The notes: generated by a model not told the origin, from the sequence alone. Positions 45,838 to 54,939 are shown, counted from the stretch's first letter. The stretch is DNA of 64,000 bases from Cohnella pontilimi (GCF_005049045.1 NZ_SUPK01000011.1:1-64000), one strand, 5' to 3'. Numbers and translations are program-made.

Positions 45838-46704
45838 ATGTGGGGAATTCAAAGCAAGTTCGCCGAAAATAAAATCATTTCGCCGGATGGCACGCCGATC
45901 AGCTTTTTCTCCTCGGGACAAGGTCCGGGTCTGCTCATCGTGCACGGTGCGCTCGGTACCTCCAGACACTATCTGCGTTTGGCGATGGCGCTTTCCGACA
46001 CCTTCACCGTTCATGTCATGGATCGCCGGGGGCGCGGCAAAAGCGGGCCTCAAGGCGAAGCGTACGACATGGATAAGGAATGTGAGGACGCCGCGGCGAT
46101 TCTGCAGGCGACCGGCACTTCCTTCTTGTTCGGCCACAGTTACGGGGGATTGGTCGTCCTCGAGACGGCGCTGGTGTACCCGGTGCGGAAAATCGCTTTG
46201 TACGAGCCCGGGTTATCCGTTCATCAATCCATTCCTCACGGCTGGTTAAAGGAATTCAGACAGGCTTTGGACCGTCGGGATTATCCCGAAGCGCTGCTCC
46301 TCTTCATCCATGGCCTGCGGCTGCTGTCTCCGTTCGATAAAATTCCGAAACCGCTTCTCCGGCTGTTTTTACGGTGGGCGATGACAGGCGGGGAAAGAAA
46401 CGAGACCGTCCAGCTGTTACATTCGTTGGAATCGGAAATTCGTGAAGTGGCGCGTCTGGACTCGATGGAGGACAAATATCGGGGCGTCTCCGCACGCACC
46501 TTGGTCATGATCGGCAGCGACAGCCCCGCGTATATGATGTATGCCGCCAGTTCGGCGGCAAAGTCGGTACCGAACGCCACGCTTACCGAGCTGACGGGAC
46601 TTGACCATATGGCCCCGGTGGCCAAAGATGTTCGAGAGCTGAGCCGGCACCTGAAAAATTTTTACATAGATGAGGATTCGGTTAAATCGTGTGATAACAA
46701 ATAA
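45838..46704 (+). CDS. Alpha/beta hydrolase
   Basis: A 288-residue alpha/beta-fold hydrolase with the nucleophile elbow GHSYGG (Ser101), the oxyanion region IVHGALGTSRHY, the strand-loop VMDRRGRGKSG, an acid in MIGSDSPAY and the catalytic His in GLDHMAP. A helical lid lies at about 130-195. The ATG at 45838 follows GGGAGGAAGGGGG. The substrate is unknown (esterase, lactonase or related). The downstream 150 bases hold the promoter of the next operon. Confidence 0.87.
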   Translation: MWGIQSKFAENKIISPDGTPISFFSSGQGPGLLIVHGALGTSRHYLRLAMALSDTFTVHVMDRRGRGKSGPQGEAYDMDKECEDAAAILQATGTSFLFGHSYGGLVVLETALVYPVRKIALYEPGLSVHQSIPHGWLKEFRQALDRRDYPEALLLFIHGLRLLSPFDKIPKPLLRLFLRWAMTGGERNETVQLLHSLESEIREVARLDSMEDKYRGVSARTLVMIGSDSPAYMMYAASSAAKSVPNATLTELTGLDHMAPVAKDVRELSRHLKNFYIDEDSVKSCDNK

Positions 46705-46730
46705 AATCCAAAATAAAACCACACGATGAC

Positions 46731-46816
46731 TTGTTTTCTGTTGGATATCGGCGTGGGATGTTGTTGACCATTCAAAAAGTAAGCGTTTATAATTTTGGTA
46801 TCCCACAAGAAAACAA
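46731..46816 (+). promoter_or_regulatory. Promoter flanked by nested inverted repeats (ABC/DeoR/PHP operon)
   Basis: TTGACC (46764-46769) and TATAAT (46788-46793) are 18 bases apart. Outside them lie two nested inverted repeats: TTGTTTTCT (46731-46739) with AGAAAACAA (46808-46816), and GTGGGAT (46754-46760) with ATCCCAC (46800-46806). They are good candidates for operator halves of the DeoR-family repressor encoded in the operon. A third repeat, ATCGTGTG/CACACGAT, lies just upstream at 46686-46727. Confidence 0.6.
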
Positions 46817-46858
46817 CACCATCGTACAGGCCAACCGATCCCATGAGGAGGATGTCGA

Positions 46859-47971
46859 ATGTTGAAAGTGTTGAGCAGGGGGAACAAATGGATAACCGTT
46901 GCTGCGGTTGTCGTACTGGCGCTGAGTGTCGCGGCGTGCGGCAAATCCGGCGACAAAGGCGGGAGCGGAGCATCGGGGGGTACCGAATCCATCGAGGAGC
47001 TTGTGTCCGCCGCACAGAAAGAAGGGCAAGTTGTCAGTGTGGGCATGCCCGATACGTGGGCCAACTGGAAAGACACTTGGGATCAACTGAACAACAAGTA
47101 CAAACTCAAACATACCGATACCGATATGAGCAGCGCCGAAGAAATCACCAAGTTCGACGCCGAGAAAAACAAACCGACCGCGGATATCGGAGACGTCGGC
47201 ATCGCCTTCGGAAACCTGGCGGTCCAGAAGGGTGTGACCCAGCCGTTCAAAACCCAATATTGGGACGAAGTGCCCGATTGGGCCAAAGATAAGGACGGCC
47301 ATTGGATGGTCGCCTACACCGGCAGTATCAGTTTCTTCTGCAACAAGGACCTCGTAGGAACGTGCCCGAAAAGCTGGGCCGATCTTGAGAACGCAAGCGG
47401 CTATAAAATTTCCGTCGGCGATGTAACGAAAGCCGCGCAAGCTCAGCATGCTGTATTGGCGGCAGCCCTTGCGCACGGCGGAGACGAAGGCAACATCCAG
47501 CCGGGCCTCGATTACTTCAAGAAGCTCGCAGACAAAGACCTCATTTCCAAAGTAGACGTGTCCGTCGCCAATATTCAGAAAGGCGAAGTGGCCGTCGCGC
47601 TGTTATGGGATTTCAACGCACTCGGATATCGCGATCAATTCGGCAAGGACAAATATGAAGTGAACATTCCTTCCGAAGGCAGCGTCATCAGCGGATATGC
47701 CACGATCATTAACAAGTGGGCCCCTCATCCGAACGCGGCGAAAATTGCCAGAGCGTATATTTTCAGCGACGAAGGCCAGATCAACCTCGCCAAAGGCTAC
47801 GCCCGCCCGATTCGCACGAGCGTGAAGCTGCCGGCAGATGTGGAAGCGAAGCTCATCCCGCAGGACCAGTACAAGAACACGAAGCCGATCAAAGACTTCA
47901 AAGTGTGGGAAAACACCGTAAAGGAGCTTAGCGTCAAATGGCAGGAAGAAGTACAAGTCGGCATAAAATAA
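46859..47971 (+). CDS. ABC transporter substrate-binding lipoprotein (AfuA/PotD-like)
   Basis: A 370-residue class 1 solute-binding protein. The signal peptide ends in the lipobox SVAAC (Cys at about residue 23). The fold is of the FbpA/AfuA/PotD cluster: ELVSAAQKEGQVVSVGMPDT, ADIGDVGIAFGNLAVQKGV, and VAVALLWDFNALGYRD. This group binds iron, polyamines, thiamine, phosphonates or sugar phosphates. The phosphatase and DeoR regulator in the same operon point to a phosphorylated organic substrate (inference). ATG at 46859 follows GAGGAGG. The gene overlaps the first permease by 34 bases. Confidence 0.9.
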   Translation: MLKVLSRGNKWITVAAVVVLALSVAACGKSGDKGGSGASGGTESIEELVSAAQKEGQVVSVGMPDTWANWKDTWDQLNNKYKLKHTDTDMSSAEEITKFDAEKNKPTADIGDVGIAFGNLAVQKGVTQPFKTQYWDEVPDWAKDKDGHWMVAYTGSISFFCNKDLVGTCPKSWADLENASGYKISVGDVTKAAQAQHAVLAAALAHGGDEGNIQPGLDYFKKLADKDLISKVDVSVANIQKGEVAVALLWDFNALGYRDQFGKDKYEVNIPSEGSVISGYATIINKWAPHPNAAKIARAYIFSDEGQINLAKGYARPIRTSVKLPADVEAKLIPQDQYKNTKPIKDFKVWENTVKELSVKWQEEVQVGIK

Positions 47972-48798
47972 TGCTTCTGCTGCTCGTTCCTTTCTTCCTG
48001 TGGATTTTCGCCTTTCTGCTGTTACCGGCCATCATGATGCTCATCTCCAGTTTTCAAAACGAAGGCGGCCAAGGGTTTACCCTTGGCCAGTATGTTAAAG
48101 GGCTTACCCACCCGCTCTATACGGCGGCGATTAAGAACAGCGTGATCTTGTCGCTCGTGTCCGCGCTTGTTGGTTTGGCCGTCGCCGCAATCGGCGCTTA
48201 TTCCTTTACGACCTTTTCGGAGAAGGCCCGCGACCGGATGCTCAGCCTTTCCAACATGATGACGAACTTCGCCGGCGTGCCGCTTGCTTTCGGGTTTATG
48301 GCGCTGCTCGGAACCAATGGGATGCTCACGCTGCTGTTCAAGCAGCTGGGCCTCTCTTTTTTGGTCTTTGATCTCTACTCCTGGAAAGGCCTTGCCTGGG
48401 TCTATATTTATTTTCAAATCCCGGTTGCGCTGTTGATTGTCTATCCTTCGCTTTATGCCATCAAGGAGGAGTGGAAAGAATCGGCATCGCTGCTCGGAGC
48501 GAGCGCGGCGCAATTCTGGCTGCGCATCGGCGTGCCGGTGCTGCTGCCCGCCCTTGTGGGCACGTTCAGCGTCTTGTTCGCCAACGCGATGGGTGCCTAT
48601 GCGACGGCTTACGCTCTCGTTACGAATAACTTCAATTTGCTCTCCATTCAAATCGGCGGCCTTGTCGCCGGCGATGTGTTTCCACGGGTGGAGCTCGGCA
48701 GCGCGATGGCGGTTATTTTATTTGTGATCTTGGTCATCGCTCTTTGGATCAATGAAAAGATGCTGCGTCTCGCCAGGAAGGGGGGCGGGTTGCCATGA
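47938..48798 (+). CDS. ABC transporter permease 1 (PotB-like)
   Basis: A 286-residue permease with six transmembrane helices and the ATPase-contacting EAA loop EEWKESASLLGASAAQFWLRIGVP. Start ATG at 47938 has AAGGAG eleven bases before it and lies inside the binding-protein gene; an in-frame ATG at 47971 is a less well supported alternative. Its stop overlaps the next permease start (ATGA). Confidence 0.92.
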   Translation: MAGRSTSRHKIMLLLLVPFFLWIFAFLLLPAIMMLISSFQNEGGQGFTLGQYVKGLTHPLYTAAIKNSVILSLVSALVGLAVAAIGAYSFTTFSEKARDRMLSLSNMMTNFAGVPLAFGFMALLGTNGMLTLLFKQLGLSFLVFDLYSWKGLAWVYIYFQIPVALLIVYPSLYAIKEEWKESASLLGASAAQFWLRIGVPVLLPALVGTFSVLFANAMGAYATAYALVTNNFNLLSIQIGGLVAGDVFPRVELGSAMAVILFVILVIALWINEKMLRLARKGGGLP

Positions 48799-49679
48799 AC
48801 GGCGTATCCGGAAAGAAATCGGCTGCTTCCCGCATCGGGCATCTCTTCGTGGTGATCGTCATTCTTACCTTTCTGCTGCTGCCGCTTCTGGTCACCTTTT
48901 TGTTCTCGATCAGCACGGTATGGGACCATACGATTTTGCCGAAAGGTTATTCGTTCGATTCCTATGCAGCCTTGTTTTCAGATGACCGGTTCCTGCTGGC
49001 TTTGGGGCGCTCCTTCCTGGTCGCCTCGGTCACCGTCGTTTTGTCGCTGATTGTGATGGTGCCAACGATCTTTATCGTGTCGCTCTATGTTCCGAAGCTG
49101 GAACGATGGCTGCAATCGGTTGTGCTGATGCCTTTTGCCGTCCCCGGAGTCGTCGCTGCGGTAGGCCTCATCAAGCTCTATTCGTCGCCGCCGTTCGCCA
49201 TTTCGGGCACCATTTGGATTTTGATCGGCGTGTACTTTATCATCATTTTGCCTTTCGTGTACCAAAGTACGCGTAACTCGCTCCGCTCGGTAAACGCGGC
49301 GGAACTCATGGAAGCGGCGGAGGTGCTCGGAGCGGACAAACCGGCCGCATTCGCGCAGGTCATTTTGCCCAATATCATGCCGGGAATCATCGCCGCCAGT
49401 CTGCTCTCTTTTTCGATTGTTTTCGGAGAATTCGTGCTCGCCAACATGCTTGTCGGAGGCAGCTACGAAGTGGTGCAAGTGTACTTGTATCATATGCTGG
49501 GTACGGACGGACATCGTTCCAGCGCCACGATCGTTACCTTTTTTCTGCTGGTGTTGATCCTTTACGTCCTCGTGTTGAAATTCGGTCAGCGTAAGCCTCG
49601 GACTGCCGTAACGTCTGATGCCAAGGAGGGGAACCCGTTTGAGCTTCGTCCGGATTCAAAACGTGTCGAAAAGTTTTAA
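48795..49679 (+). CDS. ABC transporter permease 2 (PotC-like)
   Basis: A 294-residue permease with six transmembrane helices (for example LFVVIVILTFLLLPLLVTFL) and EAA loop AELMEAAEVLGADKPAAFAQVILP. It pairs with the preceding permease to form the membrane channel. It overlaps the upstream gene by four bases and the ATPase gene by 41 bases, so the operon is tightly packed. Confidence 0.92.
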   Translation: MNGVSGKKSAASRIGHLFVVIVILTFLLLPLLVTFLFSISTVWDHTILPKGYSFDSYAALFSDDRFLLALGRSFLVASVTVVLSLIVMVPTIFIVSLYVPKLERWLQSVVLMPFAVPGVVAAVGLIKLYSSPPFAISGTIWILIGVYFIIILPFVYQSTRNSLRSVNAAELMEAAEVLGADKPAAFAQVILPNIMPGIIAASLLSFSIVFGEFVLANMLVGGSYEVVQVYLYHMLGTDGHRSSATIVTFFLLVLILYVLVLKFGQRKPRTAVTSDAKEGNPFELRPDSKRVEKF

Positions 49680-50667
49680 CGATAACAGAGTGCTGAACCA
49701 AGTTTCCCTGGACATCGAGGAAGGGGAATTCGTCACTTTGCTGGGTCCGAGCGGCTGCGGCAAAAGTACGCTGCTGCGGGCGATTGCCGGCTTGAACGCG
49801 ATTGATGAAGGAAGCATTTCCGTCGGCGGCAAAGACATTACGAATCTGCCCCCGAAGAAAAGAAATGTGGGGATGGTATTCCAATCCTACGCTCTGTTTC
49901 CGAATATGAATGTGTACGACAATATTGCATTCGGATTAAAAATGGACGGGTTGAAAAAGCACGAAATACGTCCTAAAGTGGAACAAATGCTTTCCATTAT
50001 CGACCTGAAGGGCAAGGAAGCCAGCTACCCCAGCCAATTGTCCGGCGGACAGCAGCAGCGGGTCGCGCTCGCCCGCTCGTTGATCAAGAACCCGACGGTG
50101 CTGCTGCTTGATGAACCGCTCAGCGCGCTCGACGCCAAGATTCGCCGCTCGCTGCGCAACGAGATTCGTCTCATACAGAAGCGGCTGAACATGACCACCA
50201 TTTTCGTGACGCACGATCAGGAAGAAGCGCTCACGATCTCCGACCGCATTTTCGTCATGAATCATGGACGCATTGAGCAGGCGGGCACGCCGAATGAAAT
50301 CTATATCGTCCCTGCAAGCGAGTATGTGGCCCGCTTTATCGGCAACTACAACGTTTGGAGCCGCGAGCAGCTCAAGGGCTTGCCCGTTCATGGCTTGCCC
50401 GAGCAAGGGGACATGTTCGCGGTCCGCCCGGAAGCGATCCGGATGGACACGGCGGCAGGTGATAACGAAAACGGTGTCGTTGCGGACGGAAAGGTGTCAT
50501 ACGTCTCGATTCTCGGAAACGTGCTTCGCTTTGAGGTGGATGTGGCGGGTTTGCCGGTCACGGTGGATATGCTGAGCGGCCAGTCGATCGAGCACTTGAG
50601 TACGGGAACGCCGGTGAAGCTGTTCATCCCGCGCGATGAATGGAAAAGTATACAGAAATCGTCTTAA
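49639..50667 (+). CDS. ABC transporter ATP-binding protein with TOBE-type tail
   Basis: A 342-residue ATPase of the PotA/FbpC/AfuC group. Walker A GPSGCGKST (36-44), signature LSGGQQQRVALARSL, Walker B LLLLDEPLSALDAKIR and H-loop VTHDQEEAL are intact. The C-terminal 110 residues form a TOBE-like regulatory domain (MFAVRPEAIRMD, VSYVSILGNVLRFEV). The TTG start at 49639 follows AAGGAGGG and gives the standard MSFVRIQNVSKSF beginning. Confidence 0.93.
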   Translation: MSFVRIQNVSKSFNDNRVLNQVSLDIEEGEFVTLLGPSGCGKSTLLRAIAGLNAIDEGSISVGGKDITNLPPKKRNVGMVFQSYALFPNMNVYDNIAFGLKMDGLKKHEIRPKVEQMLSIIDLKGKEASYPSQLSGGQQQRVALARSLIKNPTVLLLDEPLSALDAKIRRSLRNEIRLIQKRLNMTTIFVTHDQEEALTISDRIFVMNHGRIEQAGTPNEIYIVPASEYVARFIGNYNVWSREQLKGLPVHGLPEQGDMFAVRPEAIRMDTAAGDNENGVVADGKVSYVSILGNVLRFEVDVAGLPVTVDMLSGQSIEHLSTGTPVKLFIPRDEWKSIQKSS

Positions 50668-50679
50668 GGGAGTACCCGA

Positions 50680-51468
50680 ATGTCATCTCTTTCTTTTGAG
50701 AAACGCAAGAAAAAAATTATGGAGATGCTTGGCAAATTCGGCCGTGTTGAAGTTCAGGCTCTCGCGGATGAATTCAGCGTGTCCTCGGAGACGATCCGCA
50801 GAGATTTAGAGCGGCTCGACAGCGAAGGAAAGCTGAAGAAAGTGTACGGCGGAGCGGTCCAAACACGGGCGGATTCGCTCGAGCTCCCGTTCGACGAGAA
50901 GACGTTTCTTCACGCGGCCGAGAAAGCGGCCATCGGCAAGTACGCGGCGTCGCTGGTCAAAGACGGAGATACCGTCATGCTGGGCAACGGCACGACGACG
51001 ATTGAGATTATCCGAAATTTGATGAAGCATCGCGATGTGACGATCGTGACGCATTCGACCCCGACGATGCTGCTGGCGATGGAGATTTTTCCGGGCAAAA
51101 TCATTTTCGTGGGCGGCGAGGTCAATGTTCGTCAGAAATCCACGGCCGGCCCGCTCGCTGAGCTTGTGCTCAGCCAGCTGAGAGTGAACAAAGCGTTCAT
51201 TTCGGCGGGCGGAGTGTCTTTGACGGACGGGATTACCGACTATGAGCTGTCCGAAGCGAACATATCCCGAAAAATGATGGAGCGGGCGGATGAAACGATT
51301 TTTTTGGCGGATTCGTCCAAGTTCGGCAAGTCCACCTTCGCGAACGTTTGCTCGCTGGATGATGTATACACCTTGATCACGGATCAGCATTGTCCGGATG
51401 AATGGAAGCAATATTTGACGGAACGGGATATCGTCGTATGGACGGCGCACGAGGAGGACGAGCGGTGA
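50680..51468 (+). CDS. DeoR/GlpR family transcriptional regulator
   Basis: A 262-residue repressor with an N-terminal DeoR helix-turn-helix (KKKIMEMLGKFGRVEVQALA, DEFSVSSETIRRDLERLDSE) and a C-terminal DeoRC sensor domain of the phosphosugar-isomerase fold (GDTVMLGNGTTTIEIIRNL, KAFISAGGVSLTDGITDYEL). DeoR proteins usually sense phosphorylated sugars. It lies 12 bases after the ATPase gene and is coupled to the following phosphatase gene, so it probably controls this operon through the repeats at its promoter. Confidence 0.93.
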   Translation: MSSLSFEKRKKKIMEMLGKFGRVEVQALADEFSVSSETIRRDLERLDSEGKLKKVYGGAVQTRADSLELPFDEKTFLHAAEKAAIGKYAASLVKDGDTVMLGNGTTTIEIIRNLMKHRDVTIVTHSTPTMLLAMEIFPGKIIFVGGEVNVRQKSTAGPLAELVLSQLRVNKAFISAGGVSLTDGITDYELSEANISRKMMERADETIFLADSSKFGKSTFANVCSLDDVYTLITDQHCPDEWKQYLTERDIVVWTAHEEDER

Positions 51469-52460
51469 AGGTCGACTTTCATTTTCATCTCGAGGAAGGG
51501 CCTTATTCTTTCAACTGGCTGCAGAGAACCGCGCGCGCATTGGATCACACATCAGGCGGGCAATCTGTCTCTGCGCCTGAACATACGCTGGAATGGATCA
51601 CAGAGCAGACGAAACGGCTGCACAACCGGCTGGAAGAAGGCTGTTTCTCCGATCGCTGGATGGAACGGTACATGGACCATGGCCGCAAGCAAGGGATTGA
51701 GCGGTTCGGCATTGTCGATCATCTATACCGGTTTGAAGAATTTCGCGATTACTACGAGAAATATATCGTGATGGACGACAGCGAGCTGGGCCGTTTGCAG
51801 CGGTACTGGTTTGACCGGGTACGCATCGGCTCCATCGAACACTATCTCTCTGCGGTGCGCAGCATGCAAAGGAAAGGCCACCCGATTTCGGTCGGCGTCG
51901 AAGCCGATTATTTTCCCGGCGGCGAGGAGGAGCTCCGGTCGCTTCTCGCGCGATACGAGCTTGATTATGTGATTGGAAGCGTTCACTTTGTAGACGGATG
52001 GGGCTTCGACAATCCGGAAGTTCAGCATATGTATGAGCAATGGGACCTGCTGGAACTGTATCGCTACGGATTCGAGCATGTGAAGCAAGCCGCCCGGTCG
52101 GGCATTTTCGATATCATCGCCCATCTGGATAATTTGAAAGTATTCAATTATCGGCCGGACGAAAGCCGAATGAGCGGACTGTATGACGAGTTGGCGGCTG
52201 TGCTAGCCCAGACGGACGTGGCCTCCGAAATGAATACGGGACTCGCTTACCGCTACCCGGTGAAAGAGATGTGTCCGAGTCCTTCGCTGCTCCGCCATTT
52301 GTACGCGCACGGCGTTCCGATTACACTGAGTTCCGACTCTCATTTCCCGGATGACATCGGGACGATGCTGGACGACGCGGCGGATCTTGCCAGACGGACC
52401 GGTTACCGCGAAATCGTGTATTTTAAAGACCGAAAAAGGATCAGCGTTCCCTTAGACTAG
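51465..52460 (+). CDS. PHP domain phosphatase (histidinol-phosphatase-like)
   Basis: A 331-residue metal-dependent phosphoesterase. PHP metal ligands appear in order: DFHFHLEEG, GIVDHLYRFEEF, GVEADYFPG, IGSVHFVDGWGFD, IAHLDNLK and SSDSHFPDDIG. It resembles HisK-type histidinol-phosphatase, but the genomic setting (importer plus DeoR regulator, no his genes) suggests that it dephosphorylates the imported compound. The GTG start at 51465 overlaps the regulator stop by four bases, after GAGGAGG. Confidence 0.88.
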   Translation: MKVDFHFHLEEGPYSFNWLQRTARALDHTSGGQSVSAPEHTLEWITEQTKRLHNRLEEGCFSDRWMERYMDHGRKQGIERFGIVDHLYRFEEFRDYYEKYIVMDDSELGRLQRYWFDRVRIGSIEHYLSAVRSMQRKGHPISVGVEADYFPGGEEELRSLLARYELDYVIGSVHFVDGWGFDNPEVQHMYEQWDLLELYRYGFEHVKQAARSGIFDIIAHLDNLKVFNYRPDESRMSGLYDELAAVLAQTDVASEMNTGLAYRYPVKEMCPSPSLLRHLYAHGVPITLSSDSHFPDDIGTMLDDAADLARRTGYREIVYFKDRKRISVPLD

Positions 52461-52480
52461 AGAAAGGGGGGATCAGACAG

Positions 52481-53245
52481 ATGACCCATCCTGAGGTATG
52501 GCAAATTACAGATTGGGAATTAACGCTTCGCATTCTATCGGCGCTTGTGATCGGCGGATTGATTGGACTGGAGCGGGAGTTCGGGGATCATGCGGCCGGA
52601 TTTCGCACGCATATTCTGGTCTGTCTGGGGTCCGCCCTTATTATGCTTTTGTCGATTTACGGGTTCAGCGCGTTCGTCGGCGAACAGAATGTTCGCGCGG
52701 ACCCGGCAAGGCTGGCGGCGCAAGTCATCAGCGGCATTGGGTTTTTGGGCGCGGGGACGATCTTGCGCAACGGCACGTCGATATCCGGCTTAACGACGGC
52801 AGCTTCTCTTTGGGTTGTGGCAGCGCTCGGCCTGGCGGTAGGGGCGGGGTTCTATTACGGCGCTTTGCTTACGACGCTGCTTGTGCTCATCAGCTTGTTC
52901 GTGCTGAATAAGCTAGAGAAAATCTTTTCGAGCAAGAGAAGAATGATTGATCTCACGATGGTGTTGGACGAATCGGCCGGGGGCATTGCCTCCGCGATGG
53001 GGTTGCTGAAGCCGTTCGGAGCCGTGATCACGGGACTGACTGCCGTCACGGATCCGGAGGGCAAGGAGACCCCGATTATAGAGCTGCAAGTAAGAATGAA
53101 AAATATGTTGCTCGAAAAACATCCGGAATTTCTTAATGAGTTACGCTCCGTAAAGGGAATGAAAAAGGTGAGCTATCAGTTGACCGAGGGGAAAATTCGT
53201 AAAAAGGCCGAGGATAGCGCAGGCCATAACGATATGTACAGTTAG
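52481..53245 (+). CDS. MgtC/SapB family membrane protein
   Basis: A 254-residue protein with four to five transmembrane helices in the N-terminal 140 residues, carrying the family motifs ALVIGGLIGLEREFGDHAAGFRTH (split over helix 1), GIGFLGAGTILR and GLTTAASLWVVAALGLAVG. The C-terminal ACT-like cytoplasmic region (about 150-245) is present. MgtC proteins influence magnesium homeostasis and F-type ATPase activity. AAAGGGGGG precedes the ATG. It lies 20 bases after the PHP gene and ends at a very strong terminator. Confidence 0.92.
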   Translation: MTHPEVWQITDWELTLRILSALVIGGLIGLEREFGDHAAGFRTHILVCLGSALIMLLSIYGFSAFVGEQNVRADPARLAAQVISGIGFLGAGTILRNGTSISGLTTAASLWVVAALGLAVGAGFYYGALLTTLLVLISLFVLNKLEKIFSSKRRMIDLTMVLDESAGGIASAMGLLKPFGAVITGLTAVTDPEGKETPIIELQVRMKNMLLEKHPEFLNELRSVKGMKKVSYQLTEGKIRKKAEDSAGHNDMYS

Positions 53246-53254
53246 GCCGGTAAA

Positions 53255-53300
53255 AGCCGGAGGCCGGGTCCGCGATGCGGGACCCGGCCTCCGGCTTTTT
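53255..53300 (+). terminator. Strong intrinsic terminator after mgtC
   Basis: A 16-bp GC-rich stem (AGCCGGAGGCCGGGTC / GACCCGGCCTCCGGCT) around a short loop, followed by TTTTT. Confidence 0.95.
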
Positions 53301-53408
53301 ATTTCGGACATAAAAAATCATAACCTCGGATGAGCCGGATATATATGGAGAGAGGAGTTGTGCATAAGTTTTCAGGAATCGAATTTGATAAAAGGTGGGA
53401 ATGCGGAC

Positions 53409-54011
53409 ATGCCGACCAGTTCGGAAATTCGTGCTCAGGCGAGAGGAATTTTGCAGGGAAGTTGGGGGAGATCGGCCGGGCATATGCTGCTTTTGTTCAT
53501 TGTGCTTGGCGTGCCGCTGTCGCTGCTCAATTTCATTCCGGTTCTTGGAACGATCGTGTCATTTCTGGTTTCAGGCGCCATCACTTATGGGCTTTATAAT
53601 TATTATCTGGATTCGGTCCGCGGTGAGCGGCCGGCTTTCACATCGTATTTCTCCGGATTTAACCGGTTCGTAGACACGTTCCTGTTGTATTTGCTGATGT
53701 CCATTTTTATTTACTTATGGACGCTGCTTCTGATCGTGCCGGGAATTATCGCCGCCATTCGGTACTCACAAGCCTACTATATCCTTCGCGATAACCCGGG
53801 CATAAGCGCCATGGAAGCGATCAACCGGAGCAAACAAATGATGATCGGGCATAAATGGCGATTTTTCGTGCTGGGTCTTTCGTTTATCGGTTGGATCTTG
53901 CTGGCGATCATCACATTCGGAATCGGTCTATTATGGTTGTACCCGTATATGCTCACCTCATATGCATGCTTCTATCAGGATCTGAAAGACCGGTCCGCAT
54001 CGTTCTCCTAA
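53409..54011 (+). CDS. DUF975 family integral membrane protein
   Basis: A 200-residue protein with about five transmembrane helices. The DUF975 pattern is seen in the N-terminal SEIRAQARGILQGSWGRSAG, in VSGAITYGLYNYYLDSVRGE, and in ISAMEAINRSKQMMIGHKWRFF. ATG at 53409 follows AGGTGGGA; earlier in-frame codons at 53358 give a non-conserved extension. Function unknown. Terminator 19 bases downstream. Confidence 0.9.
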   Translation: MPTSSEIRAQARGILQGSWGRSAGHMLLLFIVLGVPLSLLNFIPVLGTIVSFLVSGAITYGLYNYYLDSVRGERPAFTSYFSGFNRFVDTFLLYLLMSIFIYLWTLLLIVPGIIAAIRYSQAYYILRDNPGISAMEAINRSKQMMIGHKWRFFVLGLSFIGWILLAIITFGIGLLWLYPYMLTSYACFYQDLKDRSASFS

Positions 54012-54030
54012 TCGGCGGGTTTCCATCCAG

Positions 54031-54064
54031 CCGGCACCTCTTTCGGGAGGTGCCGGTTTTTTTG
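54031..54064 (+). terminator. Intrinsic terminator of the DUF975 gene
   Basis: CCGGCACCTC-TTTCG-GGAGGTGCCGG followed by eight T's. Confidence 0.95.
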
Positions 54065-54084
54065 TATACATGAAGAGCAGCCTT

Positions 54085-54939
54085 TCATTTGCTTGCTGCC
54101 CGCAAGGCCATCGGGGAAACCTTGTAATAGGTTTTGAAAGCCCGGGTGAACGTGTACAAGTTCGGATAGCCTAGAGACAGAGCGATCTCCGTTATTGTCG
54201 CGTCCGTTTCTTTCAGCAGCCGTTTGGCTTTATCCATGCGGATCTTCTGGATGTACTTCAGAGGGGGCATTCCTACCTGGCTGTTGAACACGTTGGAAAA
54301 GTACGAGCGATGCACTCCTGCGAATGCCGCGACTTGCTGTACGGATATTCCTTCCGTAGCGTGAAGCTCTATGAAATCCATGCATTCGTGTATCCATCCG
54401 GGGGGCTCCTCCGAATGGCTGGGAGCCGTCTCCGGGATCAATCCGGCGAACAGCCCATAGATTAGCCCTTGCAGCTCTAAGGCTGTGGCAGGCTTCCACC
54501 GCTCGACGTCCGCTAGCGCCTGAATCACGCGTTCGGCGGATTCCTTGACCTGGGGGGTGATGATTTTATCGCGAAACGGCCTTTCAGGCTTCACTCCCGA
54601 GAGTTCCAATAAAGGCTTGACCCTGTCACCATCCAGTGCCAACCAGCTCAATTGAAGCGTTGAATCCGACGGGAGCATGTCATAATAATAAGTTCGACCC
54701 GGAAACAGGCAAAATAAATCTCCCTTCTGCAGCTTTGTCCATTTCCCGTCGTATTCAAACCGAACCATTCCCTCCTGCACGAAATGAATGCTGTAGCACT
54801 CGATCCTTTTCGGACCTACCTTATAATTGGGTTTCGCGATGCTGCGCCCTGCCCGGACCGGCCACAGCTGTCCCTCTTTATCCAGATAGCCTGGCGTATA
54901 ATAAATGAATTCAGCAAATTCGTACTCGAATTCCTGCAT
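54085..54939 (-). CDS. AraC family transcriptional regulator with cupin sensor domain
   Basis: A 284-residue regulator. The N-terminal cupin-like ligand domain covers about residues 20-130 (YSIHFVQEGMVRFEYDGKW, LQKGDLFCLFPGRTYYYDML). The C-terminal AraC double helix-turn-helix spans 185-284 (ISVQQVAAFAGVHRSYFSNV, then ATITEIALSLGYPNLYTFTR). It is divergent from the sulfatase gene across a 127-base gap, so it is the likely regulator of sulfatase expression, sensing a sugar or sulfated compound (inference). Confidence 0.93.
   Translation of the reverse strand: MQEFEYEFAEFIYYTPGYLDKEGQLWPVRAGRSIAKPNYKVGPKRIECYSIHFVQEGMVRFEYDGKWTKLQKGDLFCLFPGRTYYYDMLPSDSTLQLSWLALDGDRVKPLLELSGVKPERPFRDKIITPQVKESAERVIQALADVERWKPATALELQGLIYGLFAGLIPETAPSHSEEPPGWIHECMDFIELHATEGISVQQVAAFAGVHRSYFSNVFNSQVGMPPLKYIQKIRMDKAKRLLKETDATITEIALSLGYPNLYTFTRAFKTYYKVSPMALRAASK

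Noticed and set aside
46686..46727. ATCGTGTG/CACACGAT hairpin considered as a terminator of the alpha/beta hydrolase gene
   Set aside because: It has a 26-base loop and no T-run after the stem; it is better treated as part of the upstream control region of the next operon.
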